Shown: in pieces, positions 1 through 7,980 of the stretch | Layout of the letters: each line of letters starts with the position of its first letter | Position numbering within the stretch: position 1 is the first letter of the stretch | Position numbers and translations under genes: made by a program | From: Schizochytrium sp. CCTCC M209059 | Lineage: Eukaryota; Sar; Bigyra; Thraustochytrida; Thraustochytriidae | Direction: 5' to 3' | Assembly (NCBI GenBank): GCA_000818945.1 | Contig: KN805438.1 | Coordinates: 131,555 to 171,946, forward strand | DNA length: 40,392 bases | Notes under the pieces: model-generated | Database searches by the model: none | Told to the model about the DNA's origin: nothing | What the model saw: only the letters and a program-made list of their open reading frames with translations

Positions 1-142
1 GGCGTGCCCGGAGAGGAGGGCGAGGGCGAGGGCGAGGGCGGGGGGCCAGGGAGGCGAGGCGGCGGCCGCGTCCGTTGGCGGGTGGGGGCAGAGAGAGAGA
101 GAGCAGAGCAGAGCAGCGGCGGAGCTCGCTGCAGGGGCTCGC

Positions 143-180
143 GGGAGGGCGGGAGGGAGGGAGGGAGGCAGGCGGGGAGG
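143..180 (+). repeat. G-rich tract with quadruplex potential
   Basis: The + strand carries at least five closely spaced GGG runs separated by one to a few bases (GGGAGGGCGGGAGGGAGGGA and onward). This matches the usual G-quadruplex pattern. Similar but looser GGA repeats continue to about 207. A role in the promoter of an out-of-window gene is only a possibility. Confidence 0.5.
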
Positions 181-718
181 ACAGGAGGGAGGACAGGAGG
201 GAAGGCGAGCGCGACGTGACGCCGGCGGGGCCGGAAAAGGGCAGGAAGGAAGGAGCCTGCGAGGCTGGGGGACGGAGCGCGTGCGTCCCTGGTGCGGCCA
301 GAGGATATTTCTTGCGCCGCGTGGACGGTTCACACAGGTGGGGACGCGGCGGCGGCGTCTCCGCTGGGGACCGGCGAGAGGGAGTCAAGATACGAACGAA
401 GGAAGGAAAGAAGGAAAGACGCGACGACGACGATCGGCTGCGAGACCCGAAGCCCAATCGGGCTGGCAGAGGCGTAAGGCTGTGTATCGCGGAGCTCTGA
501 ACGCAGAGCGCAGCAGCGAGAACAAAGGAGCGAAGCGCGATGGAAAAGGATGGGGAACGGGGAATGGCCGAGGCTCGAATGAGGAGGGTCCGGCCGGGCC
601 GCGTGCTTGCTTGCTTGCTTGATTGATTGATTCTCTGGTCAATCGATCGTGCGAACGGGGATGTCAGAGCCGGCCAGCCAGGCTCCAGCTGCAGCGCGGC
701 TCGCAAATTTCGGCGGGG

Positions 719-726
719 TGACGTCA
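719..726. promoter_or_regulatory. TGACGTCA palindrome (CRE/bZIP-like site)
   Basis: The octamer TGACGTCA is present inside GTGACGTCAC. It is the classical binding site of CREB/ATF-type bZIP factors. It stands alone in a gene-free stretch, about 1.3 kb from the nearest start codon, so a regulatory role is weakly supported; one 8-mer can occur by chance. Confidence 0.2.
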
Positions 727-1065
727 CCACCTGGGCCCGTCCACGCAACAGCAAACGGCATCTGGCGGCATCAGCCAGCAAAGCGTAGCTGCATAGTTGA
801 AGCGCGCGCGGAATCGTCGACGAGGACTTGGAAGGAACGTAGCGGCTTGCCACGACGCGTAAGGAAGGAGGGTGAACGGTCGGTTCTTTGAGGTTATAAG
901 CAAAGCAACCCAAGGACAAAGTAGAGAAGAGGAAAAAACAGGAGGGCAAACTACCTAGGACTAAAGTCTGGCCCATTAAAAAGCCAAGCCAAGCCGAGCA
1001 AAAACCAGGCAAAAACCAAGCACAAACATTGTAAAGGTGACGAGACGATGTATATGTCCCGCTCA

Positions 1066-1989
1066 TCAGAGCTTGGACCTCGCGCGGACCTCAATGAGGT
1101 TTTGGATAGCAGGGTTGACCTCGTCAGCACACTGCTCACTGGCGCCATGACCCGCGCCGGGGATGAGTAAAAGCTCAGCATTCGACCCGATCTCACGGGC
1201 GAGGAGGTGCGAGTTCGCGTCAGGCACGAGAATGTCGCTATCCCCAGAAACCACGAGCACAGGCAAAATCGAACCAAGCTGCTTTAAACGCTGCGTTGGC
1301 ACGCGATGTGTCATGACCGCAAGCGCTTGCTTGACGAAAATGGGAAAGTCCATGTACTTTCTGCCCTCTTGGGCGCTGGCCTCCGTCCTGCCAAGAATGA
1401 CAGAGCGCACAATGTCTGCATTCGTCTTCCCAGACACCTCATCGAGAGCCTCGAGGTAGGTACTGGGGAACAGGAGCTGTAGCATCTTTTCCACCTTGGT
1501 TTCCGATGTCTGGGCCATGAGCGACTGAAGCAGCGTAAAGATGCCTGTTGGCAGAACTGTGATGAATTGAAGCAGCGAATTGATACCGCCTGCGATGGTC
1601 GAGAGCAGCGTCACGCTCGCAAAGCGCTCCAAGTCGAGGAATGCGAGCTCCTGCGTAATCATGCCGCCCATGGACACACCAACGAGATGAATGTCCTTGG
1701 ACCAGCCGATATGACGCAAGATCGCCAGTCCATCCTTGGCCATGGCGCGCGTCGTCCATCGCCCTGGAACGTGGTCCGAATGGCCCATACCGCGATTATC
1801 GTACGCGACAACGCGGTAACCGGGAATCTTGACAAAGTAGTCAATCTGGGGCTCCCAAGGACGCAAGTCGCAGCCCATTCCCATGGTGAGGAACACGCGG
1901 TGCGTCGCTTCGTCTTCGCTTGCGCCGAAGGCCTCATACCAGATGCGGTGCGCGGGCTCACCCGCGTTGACCACGTTGCAAAAGGGCAT
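1066..1989 (-). CDS. Alpha/beta-hydrolase fold protein
   Basis: A 307-residue protein starting at ATG 1989 with one uninterrupted frame. It shows the alpha/beta-hydrolase pattern in the right order: an oxyanion-side segment near residues 35-41, the Y-D-N-R-G-M-G-H-S motif at 63-71, the nucleophile elbow G-V-S-M-G with Ser106, an acid in S-G-D-S-D (probably Asp252) before I-L-V-P, and the catalytic His281 in G-A-G-H-G. Length and layout fit the large esterase/lipase/peroxidase-like family (RutD, epoxide-hydrolase and lipase relatives). There is no signal peptide or membrane segment, so a soluble intracellular enzyme is likely. The substrate cannot be told from sequence. Its 5' side faces the first tRNA-Ala gene, about 300 bases away. 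The catalytic triad is complete, so it should be active. Confidence 0.93.
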   Translation of the reverse strand: MPFCNVVNAGEPAHRIWYEAFGASEDEATHRVFLTMGMGCDLRPWEPQIDYFVKIPGYRVVAYDNRGMGHSDHVPGRWTTRAMAKDGLAILRHIGWSKDIHLVGVSMGGMITQELAFLDLERFASVTLLSTIAGGINSLLQFITVLPTGIFTLLQSLMAQTSETKVEKMLQLLFPSTYLEALDEVSGKTNADIVRSVILGRTEASAQEGRKYMDFPIFVKQALAVMTHRVPTQRLKQLGSILPVLVVSGDSDILVPDANSHLLAREIGSNAELLLIPGAGHGASEQCADEVNPAIQNLIEVRARSKL

Positions 1990-2287
1990 CTTTCTTACTT
2001 TTCCTCGTGCTTGCTCTCCTTCCTTTTCTTCCTGACGAGACTGGTCAATCGCACCGGCGCTCGCCTAGTCTCGATCGAGTCTACGAGTAGTGCTCCCAGA
2101 CACCTGCTCTCGCGCTCACTTGCTCGCTTGCTCGCACGCTCACGCTTTGGGGTTTACCTTCGTTGCAGAAGCTTTGCGCTGGAGGCTGCTGACTTTTCGC
2201 GCGTCACCCTTTGTGCATCGCTTAGACATCGCCTTTTGAGTACCAAGGTGAAATTGACCCTCAGCGATCGGAAAAGACCGCAATCGG

Positions 2288-2359
2288 GGGCGCGTAGATC
2301 AGTGGTAGATCGCCTGCTTAGCATGCAGGAGGTCATGGGTTCAATTCCCATCGTGTCCA
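2288..2359 (+). tRNA. tRNA-Ala (AGC), copy 1
   Basis: A 72-base cloverleaf: acceptor GGGCGCG/CGTGTCC, D arm GATC..GATC, anticodon stem CCTGC/GCAGG with loop TTAGCAT (anticodon AGC), T arm ATGGG-TTCAATT-CCCAT, discriminator A. The G3:U70 wobble, the main identity element of alanine tRNA, is present. Internal A box (TAGATCAGTGG) and B box (GGTTCAATTCC) are intact. No CCA is encoded, and a T-run Pol III terminator follows within ten bases. This is the first member of the alanine tRNA array. Confidence 0.96.
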
Positions 2360-2448
2360 TTTCTTTTTTTATTCTTTTTACCTTATTTTGTGAGTGGCAT
2401 GTGAGTTTTGTTGGATTGTAGCAGTTCCTTTGTCGTCCATCAGGAAAC

Positions 2449-2520
2449 GGGCGCGTAGATCAGTGGTAGATCGCCTGCTTCGCATGCAGGATGTCATGGG
2501 TTCGATTCCCATCGTGTCCA
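2449..2520 (+). tRNA. tRNA-Ala (CGC), copy 2
   Basis: Same 72-base cloverleaf as its neighbours, with G3:U70, but the anticodon loop reads TTCGCAT, giving anticodon CGC, which reads GCG alanine codons. It differs from the AGC copies at three places only: anticodon base 34, one base of the variable region (ATGTC instead of AGGTC) and one in the T loop (TTCGATT instead of TTCAATT). A run of nine T lies about ten bases downstream. It is the only copy here with this anticodon; GCG codons are frequent in the GC-rich genes nearby. Confidence 0.95.
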
Positions 2521-3485
2521 ACGCTAACATTTTTTTTCCCTTTGCAGCACTTTTTTCTTATGGTAACTTTTGGTGGGAATGAATGATGACGAAGCACTCT
2601 TTCTTTTGTGAGGAGGCCTAGGCCTAGTGGGGTGAATGATGGCGAACCATTCTTTTGTTTTTGGTATTGGTGGTCATGATGGCAGGACACTTCCTGAATT
2701 GGCGCGAATGATGACAAAGCGCTTTATTTCGGCTCAGCGTTGCTGATGGCGAGACGTTTTTATTTATTTATTGGTGTGATGACGGTGTTCCACGTTTAAG
2801 CTTGGTCTTGAGCACGGGGGCTTGAACTTGGTTGCGCTATTCAGTCAAGACAATTTAAAATAAAGTGGGCGAGTAAGAGCGTCTCGAGAAAACCTAGTAT
2901 CGAGGCTTCTCTTTGAAAGCGTCGACTTATGCTGCTTTTACGCACCATTGAGGTAGCGAAAAATGAGCTGCTTTGATGTTCAAGGCGACTACAAACGTAT
3001 AGTCCAACAGAGATTACCTTGTTTGCACTCATCGACGTATAACGGGAAAGTTGGCGTGTAGATCGGCAGGGGTAAGCTATGGAGTGAAAAAGGGATTTTG
3101 GTCTACAGGTTCTAGCGATTGTGTTGATGTATGCGCATATACCGCGGGTACCGTATGATGGCTGGTTATCCTTGTCGAACTTTTCGGCTTTTCGAAATGA
3201 GGCTGCAGAACAATTCGTAACCTGCGAATAAACGATGCCCGTCACGATGAAGTCGCCATCACACTTGCACATGTAGCCTGACGTGCAACATTCACACATG
3301 GAAAAAAAACTGAGAATTTAGTGCGAGCAGACGAACGCACGAAATGTATGATTTCTCAAGTCGTTTCGTCGCTTCAAGAAGAAGAATGAACTCTTCGTCG
3401 AGAAGATTGGTGGTGCGGGAGTGCCAGCTACCCATGATACGCGTAGGTACGCCTTGTCTTCGTCGAGCGAAATAGCCTCGAGCGA
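2521..3485. other. Gene-free spacer in tRNA array
   Basis: No supported gene. From about 2578 to 2790 a loose motif (TGATGRCRA followed by a T-rich stretch) recurs about six times with 30-50 base spacing. A 152-codon minus-strand ORF (2841-3299) with a Cys-rich start exists but has no recognisable domain, and I do not call it. Base composition is clearly AT-richer than in the protein genes. The last 15 bases hold the AATAGC element described under copy 3. Confidence 0.5.
3471..3480 (+). promoter_or_regulatory. Upstream AATAGC element of tRNA copy 3
   Basis: AATAGCCTCG starts 15 bases before the tRNA. The same AATAGC hexamer sits at exactly the same distance before copies 4 (3791) and 6 (5381), and a related ACTAGCTTC lies 17 bases before copy 9 (7892). 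It could be a Pol III upstream element or just a remnant of duplication. Confidence 0.35.
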
Positions 3486-3557
3486 GGGCGCGTAGATCAG
3501 TGGTAGATCGCCTGCTTAGCATGCAGGAGGTCATGGGTTCAATTCCCATCGTGTCCA
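3486..3557 (+). tRNA. tRNA-Ala (AGC), copy 3
   Basis: Identical in its 72 bases to copy 1, with G3:U70, anticodon AGC, intact A and B boxes, and a T-run terminator directly after the discriminator base. The ~40 bases before it resemble those before copy 4 (ACGCCTTG, a shared GTCGA, AATAGCYTCG), so copies 3 and 4 probably arose by tandem duplication. The element AATAGC starts exactly 15 bases upstream of the mature 5' end. Confidence 0.96.
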
Positions 3558-3805
3558 ATTTTTTTTGTTTTGTAGAGGGGAAAAGTGTGGCATTGTCTGT
3601 TCCACTGGCTACAGAACCTATTTTTTTTGTTTTTTTTTGTGAGAAGGAGTAATTCGGCCCGCAAGCTTGCGCGCGATTTACCTCAGTGTGACGGCGAGTA
3701 CATCGTAGCGACGCGTCAATGTCGCGCCCGCTTCTGGGCAGTACGGGCAATGCATGATGGTCGTTGACGCCTTGGATCCTGTCGAAGCGCAATAGCTTCG
3801 AACGA

Positions 3806-3877
3806 GGGCGCGTAGATCAGTGGTAGATCGCCTGCTTAGCATGCAGGAGGTCATGGGTTCAATTCCCATCGTGTCCA
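3806..3877 (+). tRNA. tRNA-Ala (AGC), copy 4
   Basis: A 72-base alanine tRNA identical to copies 1 and 3, with G3:U70, anticodon AGC, intact internal promoter boxes, no encoded CCA, and a T9 terminator eight bases after the discriminator. It lies 248 bases after copy 3, and its upstream flank is similar to that of copy 3, including AATAGC at -15. Confidence 0.96.
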
Positions 3878-3937
3878 AGCGTAATTTTTTTTTGTAAATA
3901 CTTTTTTGTGTTATTAGCCTGTTGCGTCTGCGTAGTG

Positions 3938-4093
3938 AGTGCTCACATCAAAAGACCAACTTGGCGTCGCAGGATTCTTCTTTTTTTCGAATGTCACAGT
4001 CACGTTCTCGCTCTTAAGTGCTCACATCAAAAGACCAACTCGGCGTCGTAGGACTCTTCTTTTTTCGAATGTCACAGTCACGCTCTCGCTCTT
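3938..4093. repeat. Tandem duplication, two units of ~78 bp
   Basis: Two adjacent units, 3938-4016 and 4017-4093, both begin AGTGCTCACATCAAAAGACC and end in the CACGYTCTCGCTCTT stretch. They differ by a few transitions and the length of one T run. The unit has no recognisable coding sense and lies just downstream of tRNA copy 4. Confidence 0.85.
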
Positions 4094-4463
4094 GCGCCGA
4101 GCTTTGAGCTCATCGCGAGCGATCAGAGCAACCCGTAGCGCAAACTCGCAAAAAGAGATTCACTCAAGCTTGCTTCCACTCTAGGGTGCAATTATGCGAG
4201 TCCATTGAAGAGTTGCACATGGTTGATGAAGCGCTATCAATTTTCAAGAAGGGTCTTAGCGACCGGCATCCCTCTGCTTAATAACTGAACGTTAATAAGA
4301 ATTTTATACGGTCAATATCAGGACCACGGTAGAAGATTACACAAAGAGAAGCAAATAAACTTCGTGACTCTTGCGAAGGTGACTCACTTTCAAACCACTT
4401 CAATCGTGGTACACACCACATCAAAGTCACCTCCGCTTCTCTAAAATCGGAATGAGACCCAGT
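4094..4463. other. Spacer without visible features
   Basis: I see no gene, RNA or clear repeat in this moderately AT-rich stretch between the tandem duplication and the eroded reading frame that begins at 4464. Confidence 0.5.
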
Positions 4464-5013
4464 TCAGACGGTATGGGTTATGCGATAGTCTGCTGGCAAA
4501 GAACTCAAGGCCAGGATTTGGATACGCGAGTGCAGCAAGAGTCCTCCTATGATTTGCACAATGGAGCTCGGGCCGAGCATGTGCAGCATCAAAATCTTTA
4601 GAACAGGAAGGAATAGCATAAGTGTCTTCGAAAAGAGCGACTCATAGTCAATCTTGCCAGCTGTTCGCGATGAATGCACCCACGCGCCGATTCATGTAAT
4701 TTTTGCTGGGATACAGACTGCGCATGACATTTACCAGGACCTCGTTCGGGATCACCGAGTTGATAGCATGGGACAGCATTCAAGCAGAGAGGAAGCTCTT
4801 AACCTTGAGCACGGACACGGATGAGCCAACTCCAAGCTTATAGTGTCGCTCTCGCTCCGCTTCTTCTTTTTCAATTCTTTTCCCCCCAAAGAGATGACTC
4901 GATTCTCGTCCGTCCTTTTTGCATGGCCATCCTGAGACTTGGGAGCATGAAGAAAGTTGCTTTCCATTTTCTTTGTTCGCTGAGAAATGCGCGCGAAACA
5001 TTCGAATTTTCAA
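4464..5013 (-). pseudogene. Eroded coding remnant A, family unknown
   Basis: Read on the minus strand, the frame from 5013 runs as a protein-like sequence to an in-frame TGA at 4780-4782, goes on in the same frame for ~40 residues with natural-looking composition (for example N-E-V-L-V-N-V-M-R-S-L-Y-P-S), then is best continued in another frame (4679-4464) as a hydrophobic stretch (L-M-L-F-L-P-V-L-K-I-L-M-L-H-M-L). One stop plus one frameshift in 550 bases suggests a dead gene piece. I do not recognise the family. Remnant B lies upstream on the same strand beyond the tRNA pair 5087-5467, so the two could be parts of one gene split by the tRNA segment; that is inference. Confidence 0.25.
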
Positions 5014-5086
5014 TGCGCGCAGAACATCAAAATTAAGTACATATGTGGCTAGACCAAATCCATACTCAATAAGTCAGTAAAGGCTT

Positions 5087-5158
5087 GGGCGCGTAGATCA
5101 GTGGTAGATCGCCTGCTTAGCATGCAGGAGGTCATGGGTTCAATTCCCATCGTGTCCA
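5087..5158 (+). tRNA. tRNA-Ala (AGC), copy 5
   Basis: Identical 72-base tRNA-Ala with AGC anticodon and G3:U70. T runs follow immediately (TCCTTTTTTTAATTTTTTTAA). It forms the left end of the inverted-duplication unit and is the counterpart of copy 8. The flank before it ends GGCTTGGGCGCG, as does that of copy 9. Confidence 0.96.
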
Positions 5159-5395
5159 TCCTTTTTTTAATTTTTTTAATTGTCCCCCGAAAATTCCGAA
5201 CATGACCCATTTTTTTTTCATGTTCGCAATTTTTTGCCTTTGACTCTCGTCTAGCGAGCTCGAAAACAGAAGGAGCAGTAACAAGTCTTTGCGATGGATG
5301 GTCATGCAACAGAAACTACAGACGACGCGACCGCTGGTTCTCCATAGAGGCTGCTCGCTTTGCGAAAACTGTGGAGCAACAATAGCTCAACCTCA

Positions 5396-5467
5396 GGGCG
5401 CGTAGATCAGTGGTAGATCGCCTGCTTAGCATGCAGGAGGTCATGGGTTCAATTCCCATCGTGTCCA
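5396..5467 (+). tRNA. tRNA-Ala (AGC), copy 6
   Basis: Identical 72-base tRNA-Ala (AGC). AATAGC starts 15 bases upstream (5381), and a TTTTTT terminator follows within five bases. It forms the right end of the left arm of the inverted duplication. Its counterpart in the other arm (7179-7250) has decayed, while this copy is intact. Confidence 0.96.
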
Positions 5468-5571
5468 TCCTTTTTTATTTTTGTAATATTTTTTTGTCAC
5501 ATGTTGATTTTGTCAAATTTTTTTTTGGAAGAATTTCTTCTTGACTCTTTTTGAGGCCTGAGAATGCCAAA

Positions 5572-6700
5572 CTAATCCTGCCAATTGACGCTCAATGTGT
5601 ATGCATAAAATTTATGGCCCCCAATGTCGAGGATGAAGGAGGCTGCGAGGAATGCTTGCTGATCGGAAGAGGTTGAGACTTGACGGGGTTTCATAGTAGT
5701 TTGAGGTTGTCTACGAGGAATGCGCTTCTTTTTCTTCTCGTTTCGGTTTTCTTCCTCTTCCTCTTTGCGCTTCCGCTTGGCAGTCAAGCTGTTTCCTTTG
5801 AATATACACCCGTCGGTACCGTGCGAAGAAAGATCTTAATAATTGCAAAAGACATTCCCTCGAAACCTGCGTTGTTGGTGAAGACAGTCGCGAATGCATC
5901 GTCTGCATCGCCGAGATCTGGCCTTGGCAGCTGCAGTTGGCAACTTGATCTGTCGCTCTCCTCCAGATTGAAGACCTCTTCCAGCCTTCACACGTCTCAT
6001 GGTATCTACACAAACGTTCCGGAGCTCGGAAATGCTTAGTGTCTCTTTTCGCTGGATTGCAGAGAGGGGTCCCAGGAAACAATGGATTATATCTCTTCGC
6101 GATCTCGTTTAGAAGCATCATTTGAACGAGCTCGGTTGCTGTCATATTCTTGTTCTCGAATTCTGCAAAAATTTAAAAGAATCTGGACTATCTTCGTGGA
6201 TTTGCGACCACGCTGGTCATGGATTATCCAATTTGTTCATACGTGAAGAGTTCTAAACACTTCTTGACGAGACTCATGCAGATCTTGACATTCTTGCGCT
6301 TTTCGAGTAGCCTCCATGCCTTGACGACCGATAATTCGACTCCCCCTCCTCCCCCCCTGATGATGAACTTGTATGGACATAAGGCTTTCTTGATCTTCAA
6401 GAAGAGCTGTTCGACTGCCAAAGCCCTGAGATCCGCAACAAGAACCACATTGATGTGAATATCGGTGACGTGTTGGCGTTTCCGGAATTCAGTCATCTTT
6501 TGGCTGAAGTCTGGCCATTCTTCGTCCAGATCTTTTTAAATCTTGGGTAGGATTGCCGTGGCAACTTGAAAAGTAGAAGCAAGAGTGTCGCGAATGTACT
6601 TCGTTGCGAAACCATCGTTTTTCTTCTTCGTTGGAGTCCTCACTCTTACTTTGCTCATATAGCTGTCGACGTTTCTTGGAAATAAGTTTCCTCATGTTTC
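5572..6700 (-). pseudogene. Eroded coding remnant B, family unknown
   Basis: The minus strand holds a series of protein-like stretches in shifting frames. From right to left: a Lys/Glu-rich piece near 6690-6490, a piece with H-I-N-V-V-L-V-A-D-L-R-A-L near 6450, an M-T-A-T-E-L-V-Q-M-M-L-L-N-E-I-A-K piece starting at 6145, and, in another frame, a D-A-F-A-T-V-F-T-N-N-A-G-F-E-G-M piece near 5900-5860. A GGGGGGAGGAGGGGGAG-type purine run (minus strand, near 6340-6360) may mark one of the frameshifts. Composition suggests a once coding region with several indels. The family is not recognised. It lies between the two inverted arms. Confidence 0.25.
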
Positions 6701-7178
6701 CTCGGTCTATTCATGACGTTAAATCCATTCGTAGAAGAGAGAAGATGGTTTGCATGAACGCAACGAGCTTGCAGACCCTCTTTCGAAAGGAAGGGGGCTG
6801 GACTAGACGAGGATAGTCCCGCACAGCTGGTACTCAGGGGGTGTGACGCAGTGCGCAGCTACGGCTCCTCCAACACAAGCTTGCGATGCTGGTCCCGTGC
6901 TCGGCAGGGGGCGTCGAACGGTCTTGGGTCTGTATACGCGACGAGTTGGCCGACTCGTATTCACAACTCGTCGCATGTTCGACTTTTTGTTGTATGTCGC
7001 GTTCACAAAGATGTTAGGCTTGCAATACGTCGGGCCACAAAGACACTGAAATTTTTCGTGCCAACGCTGTCCCTAATGGTTACTAGAGCGTGGTAGTCGA
7101 ATATAGCGCCTTCGAAAAAGCGTGTGCGTGAACAAGACGGCCGTCTGAATCAAGACAAAGGAAAAAAACAAAAAAGAA
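6701..7178. other. Spacer between remnant B and right arm
   Basis: Short ORFs on both strands (for example 6803-7006 minus and 6843-7049 plus) show no family features. The 7140-7178 part is A-rich and serves, read on the minus strand, as the T-run terminator of the degenerate tRNA at 7179-7250. Confidence 0.4.
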
Positions 7179-7250
7179 TCGACACGATGGGAATTGAACC
7201 CATGCCCTCCTGCATGCTAAGTAGGCGATCTACCACTGATCTACGTGCCC
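7179..7250 (-). pseudogene. Degenerate tRNA-Ala (AGC), copy 7
   Basis: Same 72-base frame as the other copies but with changes that damage the fold. The acceptor end reads GGGCACG/CGTGTCG, giving a G1:G72 mismatch while G3:U70 is kept, and the anticodon stem is CCTAC/GCAGG, giving an A30:C40 mismatch. One variable-region base also differs (AGGGC for AGGTC). Anticodon loop, D arm and B box are intact, and T runs follow, so it may still be transcribed. Because 5'-end processing and charging depend on the first pair, I call it a probable pseudogene. Its sister copy 6 is intact. Confidence 0.7.
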
Positions 7251-7488
7251 TGAAGCTGAGCCATCGTTGCTGCAAAGCTTTCGCAATGCCAGCAGCCTCT
7301 ATGAAGAACCAGCGGTCGCGTCGTCTGTAGTTTCTGTTGCATGACCTTCCATCGCAAAGACTTGTTACTGATGCTTCGGTTTTCGAGCTCGCTAGACGAG
7401 AGTCAAAGGCAAAAAATTGCGAACATGAAAAAAAAATGGGTCATGTTCGGAATTTTCGGGGGACAACTAAAAAAATCAAAAAAAGTAA

Positions 7489-7560
7489 TGGACACGATGG
7501 GAATTGAACCCATGACCTCCTGCATGCTAAGCAGGCGATCTACCACTGATCTACGCGCCC
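7489..7560 (-). tRNA. tRNA-Ala (AGC), copy 8
   Basis: Intact 72-base tRNA-Ala on the minus strand with GGGCGCG/CGTGTCC, G3:U70 and anticodon AGC. On the minus strand it is followed by TTACTTTTTTTGATTTTTTT, a strong Pol III terminator. It is the outer end of the right inverted arm and the counterpart of copy 5. Confidence 0.95.
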
Positions 7561-7908
7561 GAATCGTCGATTGTTGAAGGACGATCCGTTGGGAAAACGA
7601 TGATTGTTGGACAATTTATACACAAGTTTGGTGTTTAACAGAATGTTGTCCATCGTAGTGTGGATGACCAAGCCTTGGTCTTTGATCTGGCTAGCAGTTT
7701 GAATATAAAACATTGAATCGTGATATTTCTGAATCAGCTTTATCGAATTATTTTGATGGTAACAAAATGAAAGCCGTCAACCAAACAGGGTCTTCACTAA
7801 GAATTGCATTTGGTGACAACTAAAAGCTTAATTTCGTTACAGTTGTTATTGCATGCATGCTTTATATATGTCAAGCTGAAAACTTTGCATAACTAGCTTC
7901 AATGGCTT
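7561..7908. other. AT-rich spacer, no gene seen
   Basis: A strongly AT-rich stretch between tRNA copies 8 and 9, which point away from each other. No ORF of note. An ACTAGCTTC element related to the AATAGC boxes lies at 7892-7900, 17 bases upstream of copy 9. Confidence 0.5.
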
Positions 7909-7980
7909 GGGCGCGTAGATCAGTGGCAGATCGCCTGCTTAGCATGCAGGAGGTCATGGGTTCAATTCCCATCGTGTCCA
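7909..7980 (+). tRNA. tRNA-Ala (AGC), copy 9
   Basis: Intact 72-base tRNA-Ala (AGC) with G3:U70. It differs from the majority sequence by one base in the D loop (AGTGGCA for AGTGGTA), which should not affect the fold. A T-run terminator (TTCTTTTTTTT) follows. It closes the array at the right; 178 bases later the minus-strand orphan gene ends. Confidence 0.95.

Larger units (their letters stand above)
1..1065. other. Gene-free left flank, purine-rich
   Basis: I see no convincing gene. The first ~560 bases are strongly GA-rich on the + strand and give only low-complexity Arg/Gly/Glu ORFs in several frames, often from GTG starts. A TGCT/TGAT tetranucleotide stretch lies at 601-632. A perfect TGACGTCA palindrome lies at 719-726. 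The last ~100 bases (about 960-1065) are probably the 3' untranslated region of the minus-strand hydrolase gene that ends at 1066. The region may be the promoter of a gene beyond the left edge, but nothing in the window shows that. Confidence 0.6.
5087..5467 (+). repeat. Inverted duplication, left arm (two tRNA-Ala)
   Basis: This 381-base unit, made of tRNA copy 5, a 237-base spacer and tRNA copy 6, recurs in inverted orientation at 7179-7560. The spacers match closely over most of their length, including the GTCCCCCGAAAATTCCGAAC block, a CATGTTCGCAATTTTTTGCC block and an ACAGACGACGCGACCGCTGG block. Similarity stops at the outer tRNA ends in both copies, which marks the limits of the duplicated unit. 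Confidence 0.9.
7179..7560 (-). repeat. Inverted duplication, right arm
   Basis: Inverted counterpart of 5087-5467: tRNA copy 8 (7489-7560) corresponds to copy 5, the degenerate copy 7 (7179-7250) to copy 6, and the 238-base spacer matches the 237-base spacer of the left arm with scattered substitutions. The arms are separated by 1.7 kb. Confidence 0.9.

Noticed and set aside
1..500. Arg/Gly/Glu-rich ORFs at the left edge
   Set aside because: Low-complexity purine-rich DNA gives open frames in all three registers; GTG starts and no domain.
2841..3299. Minus-strand ORF, 152 codons with Cys-rich start
   Set aside because: No domain I can name, in an AT-rich spacer, and composition changes along its length; chance ORF is as likely.
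2154..7577. Recurring ORFs with M-D-T-M-G-I-E-P-M-T-S-C-M-L-S-R on the strand opposite the tRNAs
   Set aside because: They are translations of the antisense strand of each tRNA-Ala gene, a well-known annotation artefact, not a protein family.
2288..7980. tRNA copies as tRNA-derived SINEs
   Set aside because: Cloverleafs are intact, and similarity ends at the mature tRNA ends for most copies; there is no shared SINE body.
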